63,801 nt of DNA from Chthonobacter rhizosphaerae (GCF_013839525.1 NZ_JACDIS010000018.1:1-63801), one strand, 5' to 3'. Counted from the stretch's first letter, positions 9,075 through 18,638 are shown. Numbers and translations are program-made. The notes: a model not told the origin generated them from the sequence alone.

Positions 9075-10574
9075 ATGACTCCTTCGCTTCAGTCCGCCGC
9101 CGCGACCATGGACGCCGGCTCCGGCTCCGGCCCCGACCTTTCGGCGCACGCGCGCGGCCTTTTCATCGGCGGCGCCTGGCGCGACGGTGAGACCGGCGGC
9201 CGGATCGCAGTCGTCGACCCGTCCACCGAGGCGGTGCTCGCCCATGTTCCGGACGCGACGGTCGCCGACGCGGTCGCCGCCGTGGACGCCGCGGCCGCCG
9301 CGGCGCCCGCCTGGGCGGCGACGCCGCCCCGGCGCCGGTCGGAAATCCTCCGCCGCTGCTTCGAACTGATGGTGGAGCGGGCCGACGCGCTGGCGACGCT
9401 GATCTCGCTGGAGAACGGCAAGGCGCTGCGCGACGCGCGCGGCGAGGTCGCCTACGCGGCCGAGTTCTTCCGGTGGAACGCCGAGGAGGCCGTCCGGATC
9501 TCGGGCGACTTCGCCGTCGCGCCGGCCGGCACCAACCGCATCGTGGTCGACTACCAGCCGATCGGCATCGCCGTGCTGATCACGCCCTGGAACTTCCCCG
9601 CCGCCATGGCGACCCGGAAGATCGCCCCGGCGCTCGCGGCAGGATGCACCGTGGTGCTGAAGCCCGCCAGCGAGACGCCGCTCACCGCCTACGCGCTGGC
9701 TGATCTCTACGCGGAAGCCGGCGTTCCGGCCGGCGTCGTGAACGTGATCACGACCTCCACGCCCGGCCCGGTCACGGCCGCCATGCTGGGCGATCCGCGC
9801 GTGCGCAAGCTGTCGTTCACCGGCTCGACGGGCGTCGGCCGCATCCTGCTCGCCGAGGCGGCCAAGAGCGTGATCAGCTGTTCCATGGAGCTCGGCGGCA
9901 ACGCCCCCGTGATCGTGTTCGACGACGCGGACCTCGACGTGGCGATCGAGGGCGTGATGCTGGCGAAGATGCGCAACGCCGGCGAAGCCTGCACGGCGGC
10001 GAACCGGATCTACGTGCAGTCCGGCATCCACGACGCCTTCGTGGCGCGGCTGACGGAGCGCATGACCGCATTGAAGGTCGGCCCCGGCGTCGATCCGTCG
10101 ACGGAGTGCGGCCCGATGATCACGCCGGCCGCGGTGGCCAAGATCGGCCGGCTGGTGGAGGACGCCAAGCAGCGGGGCGGCACGGTCCTGTGCGGAGGAA
10201 CGGTCGCCGGCGGCACGGGCTACTTCTATCCGCCCACGGTGATCACCGACGTCGCGCCGGACGCCGCCATGGCTCACGAGGAGATCTTCGGCCCCGTCGC
10301 GCCCGTCAGCCGCTTCGACACCGAAGACGAGGTGGTGGCCCGGGCCAACGACACCGAGTATGGATTGGCGGCCTATGTGTTCACCCGCGACATCGGCCGG
10401 GGACTGCGCGTGTCGAGCCGCCTGGAAGCAGGGATGATCGGGCTCAACCGCGGGCTCGTCTCCGACCCGGCGGCTCCGTTCGGCGGCGTGAAGCAGAGCG
10501 GCCTCGGCCGCGAGGGCGGGCATCACGGCGTCCTGGAATTCCTGGAGCCGAAATACGTCGCCGTCACGTTCTGA
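9075..10574 (+). CDS. NAD(P)-dependent aldehyde dehydrogenase, succinate-semialdehyde dehydrogenase type
   Basis: 499 residues. The catalytic general base lies in SMELGGNAP (Glu about 272) and the nucleophile in GEACTAANR (Cys about 306). The N-terminal motif [21 protein letters not shown] and the C-terminal [15 protein letters not shown] match the GabD-like group. The ATG at 9075 was chosen; one at 9066 would add three residues, and neither has a strong ribosome site (GGGA precedes 9075 by about ten bases). It follows the alcohol dehydrogenase by 35 bases and likely works in sequence with it. Confidence 0.92.
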   Translation: MTPSLQSAAATMDAGSGSGPDLSAHARGLFIGGAWRDGETGGRIAVVDPSTEAVLAHVPDATVADAVAAVDAAAAAAPAWAATPPRRRSEILRRCFELMVERADALATLISLENGKALRDARGEVAYAAEFFRWNAEEAVRISGDFAVAPAGTNRIVVDYQPIGIAVLITPWNFPAAMATRKIAPALAAGCTVVLKPASETPLTAYALADLYAEAGVPAGVVNVITTSTPGPVTAAMLGDPRVRKLSFTGSTGVGRILLAEAAKSVISCSMELGGNAPVIVFDDADLDVAIEGVMLAKMRNAGEACTAANRIYVQSGIHDAFVARLTERMTALKVGPGVDPSTECGPMITPAAVAKIGRLVEDAKQRGGTVLCGGTVAGGTGYFYPPTVITDVAPDAAMAHEEIFGPVAPVSRFDTEDEVVARANDTEYGLAAYVFTRDIGRGLRVSSRLEAGMIGLNRGLVSDPAAPFGGVKQSGLGREGGHHGVLEFLEPKYVAVTF

Positions 10575-10598
10575 CGGCGGGCCTGGAGGGAGGCGGCG

Positions 10599-11420
10599 GT
10601 GCAGACAGATCCGTTCCGGACCCGCGACCACGTCGCCGGCTTCGACGACTACCTGGCTGCCTACGCCGCCCTCAGCCGCGAGACGCGCGCCAGCCTGCCC
10701 ATGGTGGCGGACGTCGCATACGGCGACGGTCCCGAGGAGAAGCTCGATCTCTTCCTGCCCGATTCCAGCGACGGCGCGCGCCCCGTACACCTTTTCGTCC
10801 ATGGCGGCTACTGGCGGATGTTCTCCAAGGAGGACTTCTCGTTCGTGGCCCGCACCGTCACGGCGGCCGGCGCGATCGCCGCCGTGATGGACTATGCGCT
10901 GATGCCGAACGTCAGGATGGCGACGATCGTCGATCAGGTTCGCCGGGCGGCGACTTGGCTGCACGCGAACACCGGCCTCTACGGCGGCGATCCGGACCGG
11001 CTGACCGTCGGCGGCCATTCCGCGGGCGCCCACCTCTGCACCTTCCTCCTCCGGGCCGGCAAGGCGGCGCCGCCGGTTCGGGGCGCCTTCCTCCTGAGCG
11101 GCGTCTACGACCTCGCGCCGCTGCAAGCGTCCTTCCTGGCGCCGCTGATCGCACTCACGGACGAGGAAGTTCGAAGCTTCACGCCGCTCACGCAGAGCCA
11201 CGCCACGGGCGCGGCGGTCCACATCCTGGTCGGCGACGAGGAGACGGCGCCCTTTCACGATCAGGCCGCTGCGCTGGACGAGCGGCTCGCGCGGGACGGC
11301 CTCCACGTGACGAGGACCCTGCTTGCCCGGACCAACCACATGAGCGCCGTCCTGAACCTCTCCGATCCGGACACGGATGCCGGACGGTCACTCAGCGGTC
11401 TGATCACCGGATCGGCGTAG
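10599..11420 (+). CDS. alpha/beta hydrolase, kynurenine formamidase (arylformamidase)-like
   Basis: 273 residues. HGGYW at residues 68-72 supplies the oxyanion region characteristic of the formamidase/esterase group. GGHSAGAH places the nucleophile Ser at 141, and the late TNHMSAV supplies the catalytic His. The start is GTG with GGGAGGCGGC upstream, 25 bases after the aldehyde dehydrogenase stop. No tryptophan-degradation genes are nearby, so the true substrate is probably another ester, lactone or formamide produced by this carbohydrate locus. Confidence 0.82.
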   Translation: MQTDPFRTRDHVAGFDDYLAAYAALSRETRASLPMVADVAYGDGPEEKLDLFLPDSSDGARPVHLFVHGGYWRMFSKEDFSFVARTVTAAGAIAAVMDYALMPNVRMATIVDQVRRAATWLHANTGLYGGDPDRLTVGGHSAGAHLCTFLLRAGKAAPPVRGAFLLSGVYDLAPLQASFLAPLIALTDEEVRSFTPLTQSHATGAAVHILVGDEETAPFHDQAAALDERLARDGLHVTRTLLARTNHMSAVLNLSDPDTDAGRSLSGLITGSA

Positions 11421-11652
11421 CGCGTATCGGCGCGATCCGGCGATCCGGATGCCGACCGGCCATGGCGTTCGCGCTCCGCCTCGTCCACTGTCCGGGTTCG
11501 CGGGCGTCTTGATGGAGATCGGCGCGCCCTTTGTGCCAAGCCTGCTCGGGTGCGACACGGACGGCGAACCCCGCCGTCCTCGCCCTCTGCCTCGGCAGGG
11601 TCGGACGAGAGGTGGCTGGCGCCGCGAGACGGGGCGAAAAGCACCCGTGCGG

Positions 11653-12777
11653 CTACCGCTGGATCGGGAGCGCATCGGCCTTGCGCGCCCGGGACGTCTC
11701 CGCTCGCATCACGGTCGACTGGAGACGGGTCAGCGCGTCGCTGAGGCGCGCGGCCTCCTCATAGCGGGTCTCCTCGTGCGGTGGTTTCAGCAGTCCGTCG
11801 CCGAGCGTCGCCTCGGCGGCGGTCACCAGCCGGCGAAGCGGCGTCGTCACGAGCCGTGCCCCGAGGGCGAGCAAGCCAAGGGCCGCGATCGCCCCGGCGC
11901 CCAGCGTGATCCAGAACGACCTGACCAGTTCCCGCGTCGGCTGCAGCGCGGCCTGCACGTCCTGGCGGATCAGGAGCGACCACCCGAAGCTCGGCAGGTC
12001 CTCGTGACCGATCGTCGGCGCCGTCACGGTCACATAATCCTTGCCGTCCGGCCAGCGCTCGTCCAACACGCTCATGGTCGCCCGGCTGGCGGCGGCCACG
12101 GAGCCGATCGTCAGCGTCTTGTCGACGAGATCCGGCGGGCCGAGCAGGACCGTGCCGTCCCTGGAGACGAGGATCACGTCGATCCCGGGCGCCTGCAGGG
12201 ACGCCACGTTGTCGGCCACCCAGCGCCAATCCAGGTGAGCACCGATCACGCCGCTCACCGCGCCATCCGGGCCGGTGACCGGAGCGGCGAAATCGATGAA
12301 GCGCCAGGGCTCGTTCGTGGCCGGCAGCAGCTTGGCGAGCAGCAGCGCCTCATGCACGTCGATCGCGGTCGGCCCTGTCAGGCCGCGGCGGAACCAGGGC
12401 CGCTCGGCCACCGTGGCGCCTTCCAGCATGCCGGCGGTCGCGGCGGTGACGCGCCCCTCCGTGTCGGCGAAGCCGATCCAGGAATAACGCCGGTCGAGCC
12501 GGCTCACCATGTCGATCTGCCGACGCGCGTCCGGAATGTCCCCGGTCGACACCACCCGCGACAGCGCCTCCACCTCCTGCCAGAGTTGGTGCAGCCGCCT
12601 GGCGAGGAGGTTGGCGCTGAGATCGCCGCGCACTTTCAGCGTCTCCACCGTCATGGCCTCCGCCCGTCGCTGGAGGGCGCCGGTGTAGATGGTGCCGGCG
12701 ATGACGGCCGGCACCAGGAGAAGCGCGGCTCCTCCCAGAAAGATCAGCGTGGACAGGCTCAGGCGTCGTCCGGCCAT
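11653..12777 (-). CDS. Cache-domain membrane sensor without output domain
   Basis: 374 residues: a membrane segment at about 7-29, a periplasmic region of about 255 residues resembling a double Cache domain (RYSWIGFADTEGRVTAAT, RPWFRRGL, GVIGAHLDW), a second membrane segment at about 285-310 and a short HAMP-like cytoplasmic tail. No GGDEF, kinase or methyl-accepting region follows. It starts ten bases after the glycosyltransferase stop, with GAGGAG inside that gap, so it belongs to the polysaccharide operon. A role sensing a small periplasmic ligand for the synthase is inferred. Confidence 0.75.
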   Translation of the reverse strand: MAGRRLSLSTLIFLGGAALLLVPAVIAGTIYTGALQRRAEAMTVETLKVRGDLSANLLARRLHQLWQEVEALSRVVSTGDIPDARRQIDMVSRLDRRYSWIGFADTEGRVTAATAGMLEGATVAERPWFRRGLTGPTAIDVHEALLLAKLLPATNEPWRFIDFAAPVTGPDGAVSGVIGAHLDWRWVADNVASLQAPGIDVILVSRDGTVLLGPPDLVDKTLTIGSVAAASRATMSVLDERWPDGKDYVTVTAPTIGHEDLPSFGWSLLIRQDVQAALQPTRELVRSFWITLGAGAIAALGLLALGARLVTTPLRRLVTAAEATLGDGLLKPPHEETRYEEAARLSDALTRLQSTVMRAETSRARKADALPIQR

Positions 12778-12787
12778 GGCGGTCTCC

Positions 12788-14758
12788 TCAGCGGGTCAGG
12801 GTGCGGGCGAGCTCGCGGAGCATTCCCGCGACGTCGCCGAAGTCGGTGCCCGGAGTGGCCCGGGCGGTGTGCAGCTTGGCGATTAGGCTCGCCCGCTGGT
12901 CGGGGTCGGGCGATGTGCGCAGGCGCCAGCCGTCGCGGGTCGGCGCCGCTACCGTGGCGGGCAGCGCCCCGACGCCGCCGACGTGGAGCGTACCGGCGGT
13001 TCCCGTCCGGAACCCGGCAGGACCGCTGATCCGGGCGCCCTCGACGCCGAGGTTGACCATCCAGGCCGCGTGGTCGATCCCGTCGACCGTGAAGGTCACA
13101 GGCTCCACCACCTGGCGCTGGGGACGGTCGTAGCGCGGCCGCTCCACGCAGGCCGCGATGGCGACGAGAAGCACGAACAGGTTGTAGAGTGTCCAGAACA
13201 GGACAATGGCTATGCCGTCCCCCGCCGCCGAGGCGTGATTGAACAGGAAGTCCGACGTGAGGTTCACGGCCAGTCCCCCGACCGTGAGTCCGAACACCAC
13301 CAGGAACGGCATCATCAGCGGCCACTGCACCACCGTGCGGCTCCGGTCCCCTCCTTTGGCGGTGACGCGGAACTTGTGGGGCCCGGGGGTCGCAAGCCCC
13401 ATCGCCACCGCCCTGGTGATCGGCCAAGCCGCCAGGAGTTGCGCCACGTCGTTCACGATCGGGATGAACAATCCCTTGGAGATCCAGTTCAGGACGGCCA
13501 GCACGGCAATGTAGTAGGGGACGTAGTACTGGATGACCTCCGCCAGGCTGGCATCCACGACCTTCACGCCGCCCCACCAGTAGAGGAGCGGACAGAGGAG
13601 GCTCGCGAGCCGGAACAAGAAGGTTGTCGACCAGTAGAGCAGGGAATCCAGCACGCTCATCCGATGCCGCAGCGGCAGGCGATGGCCGCCCCAGGGCGGG
13701 TAGACGTCGCGGATGATCTGCATCATCCCGAGACACCAGCGGCCGCGCTGGACCACATATTCCTGGAGGCCCTCCGGTGCGAGGCCCTCGGTCAAAGGCT
13801 CGTTCAGGTAGACGGTGGACCACCCGGCCTCGGCGAGGCGCAGGGTGAGCAGGAAGTCTTCCGTCACGCTCTCGGTCGGCAGCCCGCCGATCGCCTTCAC
13901 GGCCGACACCCGGACCATGGATGAGGTTCCGCAGCAGACCGCGATGCCCCAGGCGTCACGGGCGGGCTCCACATTGTCGAAGAAGTGCCGCTGTTCGTCC
14001 GGGTAGGCGGTGCTGATGCCGAGGTTGTGCTGGATCGGGTCCGGATTGAAGAAGTGCTGGGGCGTCTGGACGAGACCCACCGCGGGATCGTGGAACAGCG
14101 CCAGCGTCCGGCCGACGAAGTCCGTATGGGGCACGAAGTCCGCGTCGAGGACGGCGACGAAGTCCGGCCGGTCCGGCGCGGCGGCCCGCAGCGTCAGTGC
14201 GTGATTGATGTTGCCCGCCTTGGCGTGGGCGTTGTCCGGCCGCACGATGTAGCCGACCTTCAGTCGGTCGCAAGCGTCGCGCAGCCAGTCTCGCCGCCCG
14301 TCATCGAGAACGAAGATGCGCACGTGCAGATAGTCCGACGCCCGGGCGCCCACGATGGTGCGCTCCAGAACCTCGAGTTCCTCGTTGTAGGTGGCGATGA
14401 AGATATCCACCCGGGGCGGGGTGCCGGACCCCCACCAGGCGAGGTTGGCGTCCGCTTCGGCGCTGCGCGAGCGGACGCGGCAGAGGATCAGAAAGGCGAG
14501 CGACGAGGACAGGACCGTCAGCGCTTCCAGGATGGCGAAGCTCCAGCTCGCCACCGCGTCGGCCGTCCAGGCAAGCGGGGCGGTGGTCTCGGCGAGGCGC
14601 CAGACGACATACCGCCACGACAGCACCGCCGCGCCGAACAGGAGGAGGACGCGCCAGACCGTCCGGGCCGGGTTGAGGAAGGGCAGGACCGCGAACTGGA
14701 TGCCGAGCACCACGGCCGCTGCGCCGAAGGCCGCGACAAGCGACGGTAGAACCAGCAT
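12788..14758 (-). CDS. processive family 2 glycosyltransferase, BgsA-like beta-glucan synthase with PilZ-like tail
   Basis: 656 residues: N-terminal membrane helices, a cytosolic GT-A domain and several C-terminal helices. The processive synthase motifs are intact: D-D (LDDG, 152-153), DAD (205-207), TED (299-301) and QRGRW (337-341). After the last helix, residues 539-548 carry an arginine-rich ERPRYDRPQR and residues 569-577 NLGVEGARI, resembling a c-di-GMP-binding PilZ core but with Gly replacing the usual Ser. Length, tail and the upstream fusion protein fit the rhizobial mixed-linkage beta-glucan synthase BgsA better than BcsA; curdlan or cellulose synthase remain possible. Its ATG overlaps the stop of the upstream gene by one base. 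Confidence 0.85.
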   Translation of the reverse strand: MLVLPSLVAAFGAAAVVLGIQFAVLPFLNPARTVWRVLLLFGAAVLSWRYVVWRLAETTAPLAWTADAVASWSFAILEALTVLSSSLAFLILCRVRSRSAEADANLAWWGSGTPPRVDIFIATYNEELEVLERTIVGARASDYLHVRIFVLDDGRRDWLRDACDRLKVGYIVRPDNAHAKAGNINHALTLRAAAPDRPDFVAVLDADFVPHTDFVGRTLALFHDPAVGLVQTPQHFFNPDPIQHNLGISTAYPDEQRHFFDNVEPARDAWGIAVCCGTSSMVRVSAVKAIGGLPTESVTEDFLLTLRLAEAGWSTVYLNEPLTEGLAPEGLQEYVVQRGRWCLGMMQIIRDVYPPWGGHRLPLRHRMSVLDSLLYWSTTFLFRLASLLCPLLYWWGGVKVVDASLAEVIQYYVPYYIAVLAVLNWISKGLFIPIVNDVAQLLAAWPITRAVAMGLATPGPHKFRVTAKGGDRSRTVVQWPLMMPFLVVFGLTVGGLAVNLTSDFLFNHASAAGDGIAIVLFWTLYNLFVLLVAIAACVERPRYDRPQRQVVEPVTFTVDGIDHAAWMVNLGVEGARISGPAGFRTGTAGTLHVGGVGALPATVAAPTRDGWRLRTSPDPDQRASLIAKLHTARATPGTDFGDVAGMLRELARTLTR

Positions 14759-16008
14759 CAGATGCCGTACCGTGCCAGGAAGCGGCGCATCTTGGCGATG
14801 GGCCCCGCGGTGAAGATAACCCGGCCGGTGCGGCCGATCGCGCAGACGAGGTCCGACTGCCCGGCCAGGTCGGGCACGCTGACCGTCACGTCGAACCGCT
14901 CCAGGTGTTCTTGGCTCGGCGCGACCGCCAGATTGTCGTAGAGGCTCGCCGCGCCCGAACCACCGAGCCGGATGACCGTGCCGCCGAAGATGCGATGATC
15001 GCCGAACAGCCTGAACTGGACCGGGTCGCCGATGGAGAGCCGGTCGTACAGGGCCTCGCTGACGCTCGCCGTCACCATCAGGGTGCTGCAGTCCGCGACT
15101 CGGACCAGTTCCTGCCCCCGATTGGCGTATTCGCCGTCGTCCACTCCGAACGTCCAGACCAGTCCGTCCACGCTGGAGGCGAGGCTTGCCGATGTCAGGC
15201 GGTTGATCCGCACGCGTTCGGCCTGGATCTGCCGCTCGAATTCGGCGAGCCGGGCGTCGATCCGGACGCGCTCCGCGTCCAGCTCGGCGAGACGAAGGTC
15301 GAGTTCCCGCGCCCGCTGGGCCGAGACGGGGGCATCGTTGCTGGAATCGCTGAGGAAGACGCCTTTGCGCGCCGAGGCGAGCTCGACCGCTATGTAGTTG
15401 CTGCGGTGCCGGGCGCTTTCGCGCTCCTGTCGGGCGACGTCGAAGGCCGCCTGGCTGCGCTCCAGGCTGGCTTCCGTCTGGACGCCGCGGCCACTGAGGT
15501 CGGAGGAGCGGCCGAGAATGCCTTCGGCCTCGCGCAGGCGCGCCTCGGCGGCATCCTCCGCCGCCCGGGCTTCCGCCGCCCGAGCCTCGATCTGAGTGAT
15601 GCGGCCTTCCTTGTAGGCGGCGAGCTGAGACAGGAAACCGTCGCGCGCAGTCGTGATCGTGGCCGTCTGAGAGGCGACCCGCTCCCTCTCGATCCGGGTC
15701 TCGTCGCGCTGGTGCTCCAGATCGATCAGCCGGGCGGTGTCGAACCGGCTGTCCGCGATGTCGGCAACCAGTTCGCCCCGCTTGATCCTGGCGCCGATCG
15801 CCCGGACCGCCAGAGACACCTCTCCCTGGATCGGCGCCCGGACCGAGGTAACCCGCGAATTCAGGGTCGCGTCCGCCGACGTTCCGGCGAAATACTCCCC
15901 GACGAGTATGTAGAGCCCTCCAACCAGCAGGAGCAGTCCGAACACAACCCGCAACAGACGCATGAGCCCCTCATGAGTCAAGGAGCCCCCCAGGCGTATG
16001 TCCCTCAT
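14758..16008 (-). CDS. HlyD-type membrane fusion protein, BgsB-like
   Basis: 416 residues from the ATG at 16008; an ATG at 15963 with GAGGGG just upstream would give 401 residues and put the membrane anchor (RLLRVVFGLLLLVGGLYILV) at the extreme N-terminus. A biotinyl-lipoyl-like half motif follows (SVRAPIQGEVSL, IGARIKRGELVADI), then a long alpha-helical coiled-coil hairpin of about 200 residues, then the returning beta-barrel (SVDGLVWTFGVDDGEY). It precedes and overlaps the glycosyltransferase. In BgsBA-type systems this protein is thought to guide the nascent glucan across the periplasm. Confidence 0.82.
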   Translation of the reverse strand: MRDIRLGGSLTHEGLMRLLRVVFGLLLLVGGLYILVGEYFAGTSADATLNSRVTSVRAPIQGEVSLAVRAIGARIKRGELVADIADSRFDTARLIDLEHQRDETRIERERVASQTATITTARDGFLSQLAAYKEGRITQIEARAAEARAAEDAAEARLREAEGILGRSSDLSGRGVQTEASLERSQAAFDVARQERESARHRSNYIAVELASARKGVFLSDSSNDAPVSAQRARELDLRLAELDAERVRIDARLAEFERQIQAERVRINRLTSASLASSVDGLVWTFGVDDGEYANRGQELVRVADCSTLMVTASVSEALYDRLSIGDPVQFRLFGDHRIFGGTVIRLGGSGAASLYDNLAVAPSQEHLERFDVTVSVPDLAGQSDLVCAIGRTGRVIFTAGPIAKMRRFLARYGI

Positions 16009-16377
16009 CCGGTTTAAGGAATCTTTTAAAAGCCACGAAGGAAGCGATTCAACGACTTCGCAGATCGGCCTGCTCGCGCCAGGGCCTCAGCGCCGCATTC
16101 GGCTGATTGGCGTTCCGACTGCGGCGTTGTTTCCGCCGGCCTATCCTGGCGGAGGAAATCTGATCCTCGGCCGATTGATCTCTCACGCCCAGGCCGCGAC
16201 CCGGGCTGAATCCTGCGAGGAAGAGATTGACCGGTCGGCCTGACAGCAGACGTGCTCGGACCTACCGCGCTCACTGAGAGCCGAAACCGCGAAGCACGTA
16301 CTTCTGCGAACCAAATCGCGGGCGACACGCGCCTGAGCGCGAAGAAGCCGCAGAGTTCGGCGGCTTGCGTCCAAAGC

Positions 16378-16391
16378 TGGCGGAGAGAGAG
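16378..16391. other. tRNA-Ser 3'-end-like 14-mer, candidate attachment-site remnant
   Basis: TGGCGGAGAGAGAG is the reverse complement of a common tRNA-Ser 3' end (acceptor stem plus CCA), here without any tRNA body. It lies 144 bases before the integrase start, where P4-type elements usually have their att core. No matching tRNA-Ser occurs at the other end of the island, so the assignment is tentative. Confidence 0.4.
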
Positions 16392-16535
16392 TCCGCCTAA
16401 CTAGTGTCCGCATTCATTCGCTATCGTCCGAAAAGTCCTAAAGTTTCAGCAATCTCCTGCCCCCAAAAGGCTACCAGCGCCCGTACTCATTCGCTACAAT
16501 CCAGCTCTTCGTGTGGGGCCGGAAGTGGGGCCGAT

Positions 16536-17726
16536 GTGGCGCGAGTGACAAAGAGACTTAGCGCGAGAACAGTGGCAACTGCTGCTGTTGGCAAGCATGC
16601 GGACGGAGATGGGCTGTACCTGTCTGTCACAAAGGAAGGCACAGGCGAACGTCGGCGATGGCTGCTTTATTTTATGTGGGAGGGCAAACGTCGCGAGATG
16701 GGGCTTGGCTCAGCTCGCGAGGTATCACTTGCGAATGCTCGTGAGTTGGCAGCGGCAGCCCGTCAGAAGGTCCGTGACGGCATCGACCCTATCGCGACCC
16801 GTAACTCCGAACTCGCCAAAGTTCCGACTTTCGGAGAAATGGCAGATACCTACATTGAAGCCATGGCGCCGCAGTTTCGAAATGCCAAGCACGTTGACCA
16901 ATGGCGCATGACGCTTCGCGAGTATGCTGGGCCGATACGTTCGAAGCGCGTGGATCTAGTCACGACGGAGGACGTCTTATCCGTTTTAAAGCCGATCTGG
17001 TCAACAAAGGCCGAAACGGCTTATCGTCTCCGCGGCCGCATTGAGCGAGTTTTGAATGCCGCCAAGGCCAAAGGTTATCGGTCCGGCGAGAACCCGGCCG
17101 CGTGGCGCGGGCACTTAGCGAACCTTTTGCCGAAGCGCCACAAGCTGACCCGCGGCCATCATGCGGCAATGCCCTATGCTGATGCCCCGGCCTTTTTAGC
17201 AAAGCTGCGAGCGAGGGACGGTGTCGCGGCACTAGCGCTCGAGTTTACGATCCTGACTGCTGCTAGATCAGGCGAAACTCGCGGAGCGACCTGGCAGGAA
17301 ATAGATCTTATCTTAAAGGTATGGACAATCCCAGCTCACCGGATGAAAGCCGGCCGCGAGCATAGGGTGCCGTTGTCAGCGGGTGCTTTGGCCATACTCA
17401 ATCGGCTGGCAGAATTCGGGTCAGAGTCTAGCCAATTCGTGTTTCCAGGCAACAAGATCGGTCGCCCACTATCGGTCATGGCTCTAGATATGTTGCTGCG
17501 ACGAATGCAGGTCGACGTTACCGTGCATGGGTTTCGCTCGGCGTTTCGCGACTGGTGTGGCGAAGAAACGTCCTATCCTCGCGAGATTGCCGAAGCCGCG
17601 CTGGCACACGTCGTTGGGGACCAGACCGAAAGAGCGTACCGCCGGGGCGATGCTCTTCGGAGAAGACGTGATCTGATGTCGGCTTGGTCGGATTTTCTGG
17701 AAGCAGCGAGTACTGAAGAATGTTGA
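16536..17726 (+). CDS. P4-type tyrosine integrase (DUF4102 N-terminal domain)
   Basis: 396 residues from the GTG at 16536, whose product begins VARVTKRLSARTV, the usual start of this family; the open frame reaches back to 16404. The DUF4102 arm-binding domain contains GKHADGDGLYLSV and SLANARELAAAAR. A core-binding domain and a catalytic domain follow, with ARSGETRGA (Arg), HGFRSAFRDW, LAHVVGD and ERAYRRG (Tyr). Its codon use is more AT-tolerant than the flanking chromosome. It opens the island and is expected to catalyse integration and excision at a tRNA 3' end. Confidence 0.9.
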   Translation: MARVTKRLSARTVATAAVGKHADGDGLYLSVTKEGTGERRRWLLYFMWEGKRREMGLGSAREVSLANARELAAAARQKVRDGIDPIATRNSELAKVPTFGEMADTYIEAMAPQFRNAKHVDQWRMTLREYAGPIRSKRVDLVTTEDVLSVLKPIWSTKAETAYRLRGRIERVLNAAKAKGYRSGENPAAWRGHLANLLPKRHKLTRGHHAAMPYADAPAFLAKLRARDGVAALALEFTILTAARSGETRGATWQEIDLILKVWTIPAHRMKAGREHRVPLSAGALAILNRLAEFGSESSQFVFPGNKIGRPLSVMALDMLLRRMQVDVTVHGFRSAFRDWCGEETSYPREIAEAALAHVVGDQTERAYRRGDALRRRRDLMSAWSDFLEAASTEEC

Positions 17727-17860
17727 AGCGACGGTACATTCTTATAAAGCAAATACATGCTGAAGAACTGATCCGAATATGCAATCCTGGTCCCGCGTAT
17801 CGAACTTCACTAATCAAAGACATAACTTATTGAATCAACGAGGTTAACAGCGGAAACGAC

Positions 17861-18400
17861 ATGTCCTTCAGACCGAAAATATACTCTAATTTCAGTGATT
17901 TAAAACTACAAATTACTGAGATAGAGAATCTTTCTGGGCTTCTACTGCAGAAAATGCTGCACAGATCATCTGGTGGTTTGGTTTTTTCGATAAGTGACTA
18001 TATCGAAATGGTTGGTAAGTTCGACTGCAGTGTAGAGGCAAATAATCTAGTCGCGTTACAGAAAGCCTGCTCAGTAACGAGAGAACACATCGAATCACGA
18101 GTAAAAATTGGAAGACCTATATCCAGAGATAAAGAGGTTATTGTCAGTCAATTATCTTATTTAATTTCAGCTATCGAGAGATATGGCGGAAAAGCTTCTG
18201 TCAATAATCCCGAAATTTCAGAAGGAGGATCACTCACTGCCGTTCTGAACTGCTTAAAAAAGTGGGGTTATCTTACAAACAAGAGATTGGCAAACAGCGC
18301 GTACAGTCATACTAAAGAAGCCCGCAGCCGGGTAAACCGACGAAACAAAGCTCGCAAGAAAGTGGATGTCGCTTCCATCGTATTAAAAGCGAGGACATGA
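17861..18400 (+). CDS. hypothetical protein, AT-rich island gene
   Basis: 179 residues, no family recognised. The gene is markedly AT-rich compared with everything else here (many AAA, ATA and TTA codons), pointing to recent transfer. The sequence has no signal peptide or membrane segment. The C-terminal third is basic (SRVNRRNKARKKVD), suggesting nucleic-acid contact. It stands alone 134 bases after the integrase and before two excisionase-like genes. The ATG at 17861 has GGAAACGAC upstream as a weak ribosome site. Confidence 0.6.
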   Translation: MSFRPKIYSNFSDLKLQITEIENLSGLLLQKMLHRSSGGLVFSISDYIEMVGKFDCSVEANNLVALQKACSVTREHIESRVKIGRPISRDKEVIVSQLSYLISAIERYGGKASVNNPEISEGGSLTAVLNCLKKWGYLTNKRLANSAYSHTKEARSRVNRRNKARKKVDVASIVLKART

Positions 18401-18446
18401 ACGGTCACGCGTGGCTAACAAAGGTCCTCCATGAATGGAGGCGTCT

Positions 18447-18638
18447 ATGCTGTCAACAAATGAGCCATTAGCCTATCGCATCGCAACTGCCTGCCAAGTT
18501 CTCGGCATTGGGCGAACGAAGCTCTACAGCCTTATCTGCAACGGCGAAATTCAGACAATAAAGATCGGCCGCCGTGTACTTGTCCCGCGCACCGAATTAG
18601 AAGCGCTGCTGCGTCGATTACAGTCGGAGAAATCCTAA
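18447..18638 (+). CDS. excisionase/AlpA-like helix-turn-helix protein
   Basis: 63 residues consisting almost entirely of one MerR/excisionase-type winged helix: YRIATACQVLGIGRTKLYSLI is followed by GEIQTIKIGRRVLVPRTELEAL. The start at 18447 is placed by GGAGG five bases upstream; an ATG at 18435 overlaps that site. Such small proteins direct excision or regulate the integrase of mobile islands. Its stop overlaps the next start by one base (TAATG). Confidence 0.8.
   Translation: MLSTNEPLAYRIATACQVLGIGRTKLYSLICNGEIQTIKIGRRVLVPRTELEALLRRLQSEKS

Noticed and set aside
7548-10574. 1008-codon plus-strand open frame over the dehydrogenase cluster
   Set aside because: Only its last part (from 9075) is a gene, the aldehyde dehydrogenase; upstream it is an Arg/Pro-rich shadow of the alcohol dehydrogenase frame.
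8727-11339. 870-codon minus-strand open frame
   Set aside because: Antisense shadow of the aldehyde dehydrogenase and hydrolase; no family features and biased Arg/Gly/Ala composition.
10599-11420. Kynurenine pathway assignment for the formamidase-like hydrolase
   Set aside because: No tryptophan dioxygenase or kynureninase genes are present; only the fold-level call is kept.
12788-14758. Cellulose synthase BcsA
   Set aside because: No bcsB, bcsZ or bcsC neighbours; partner and size fit a BgsA-like enzyme better, though linkage specificity cannot be read from sequence alone.
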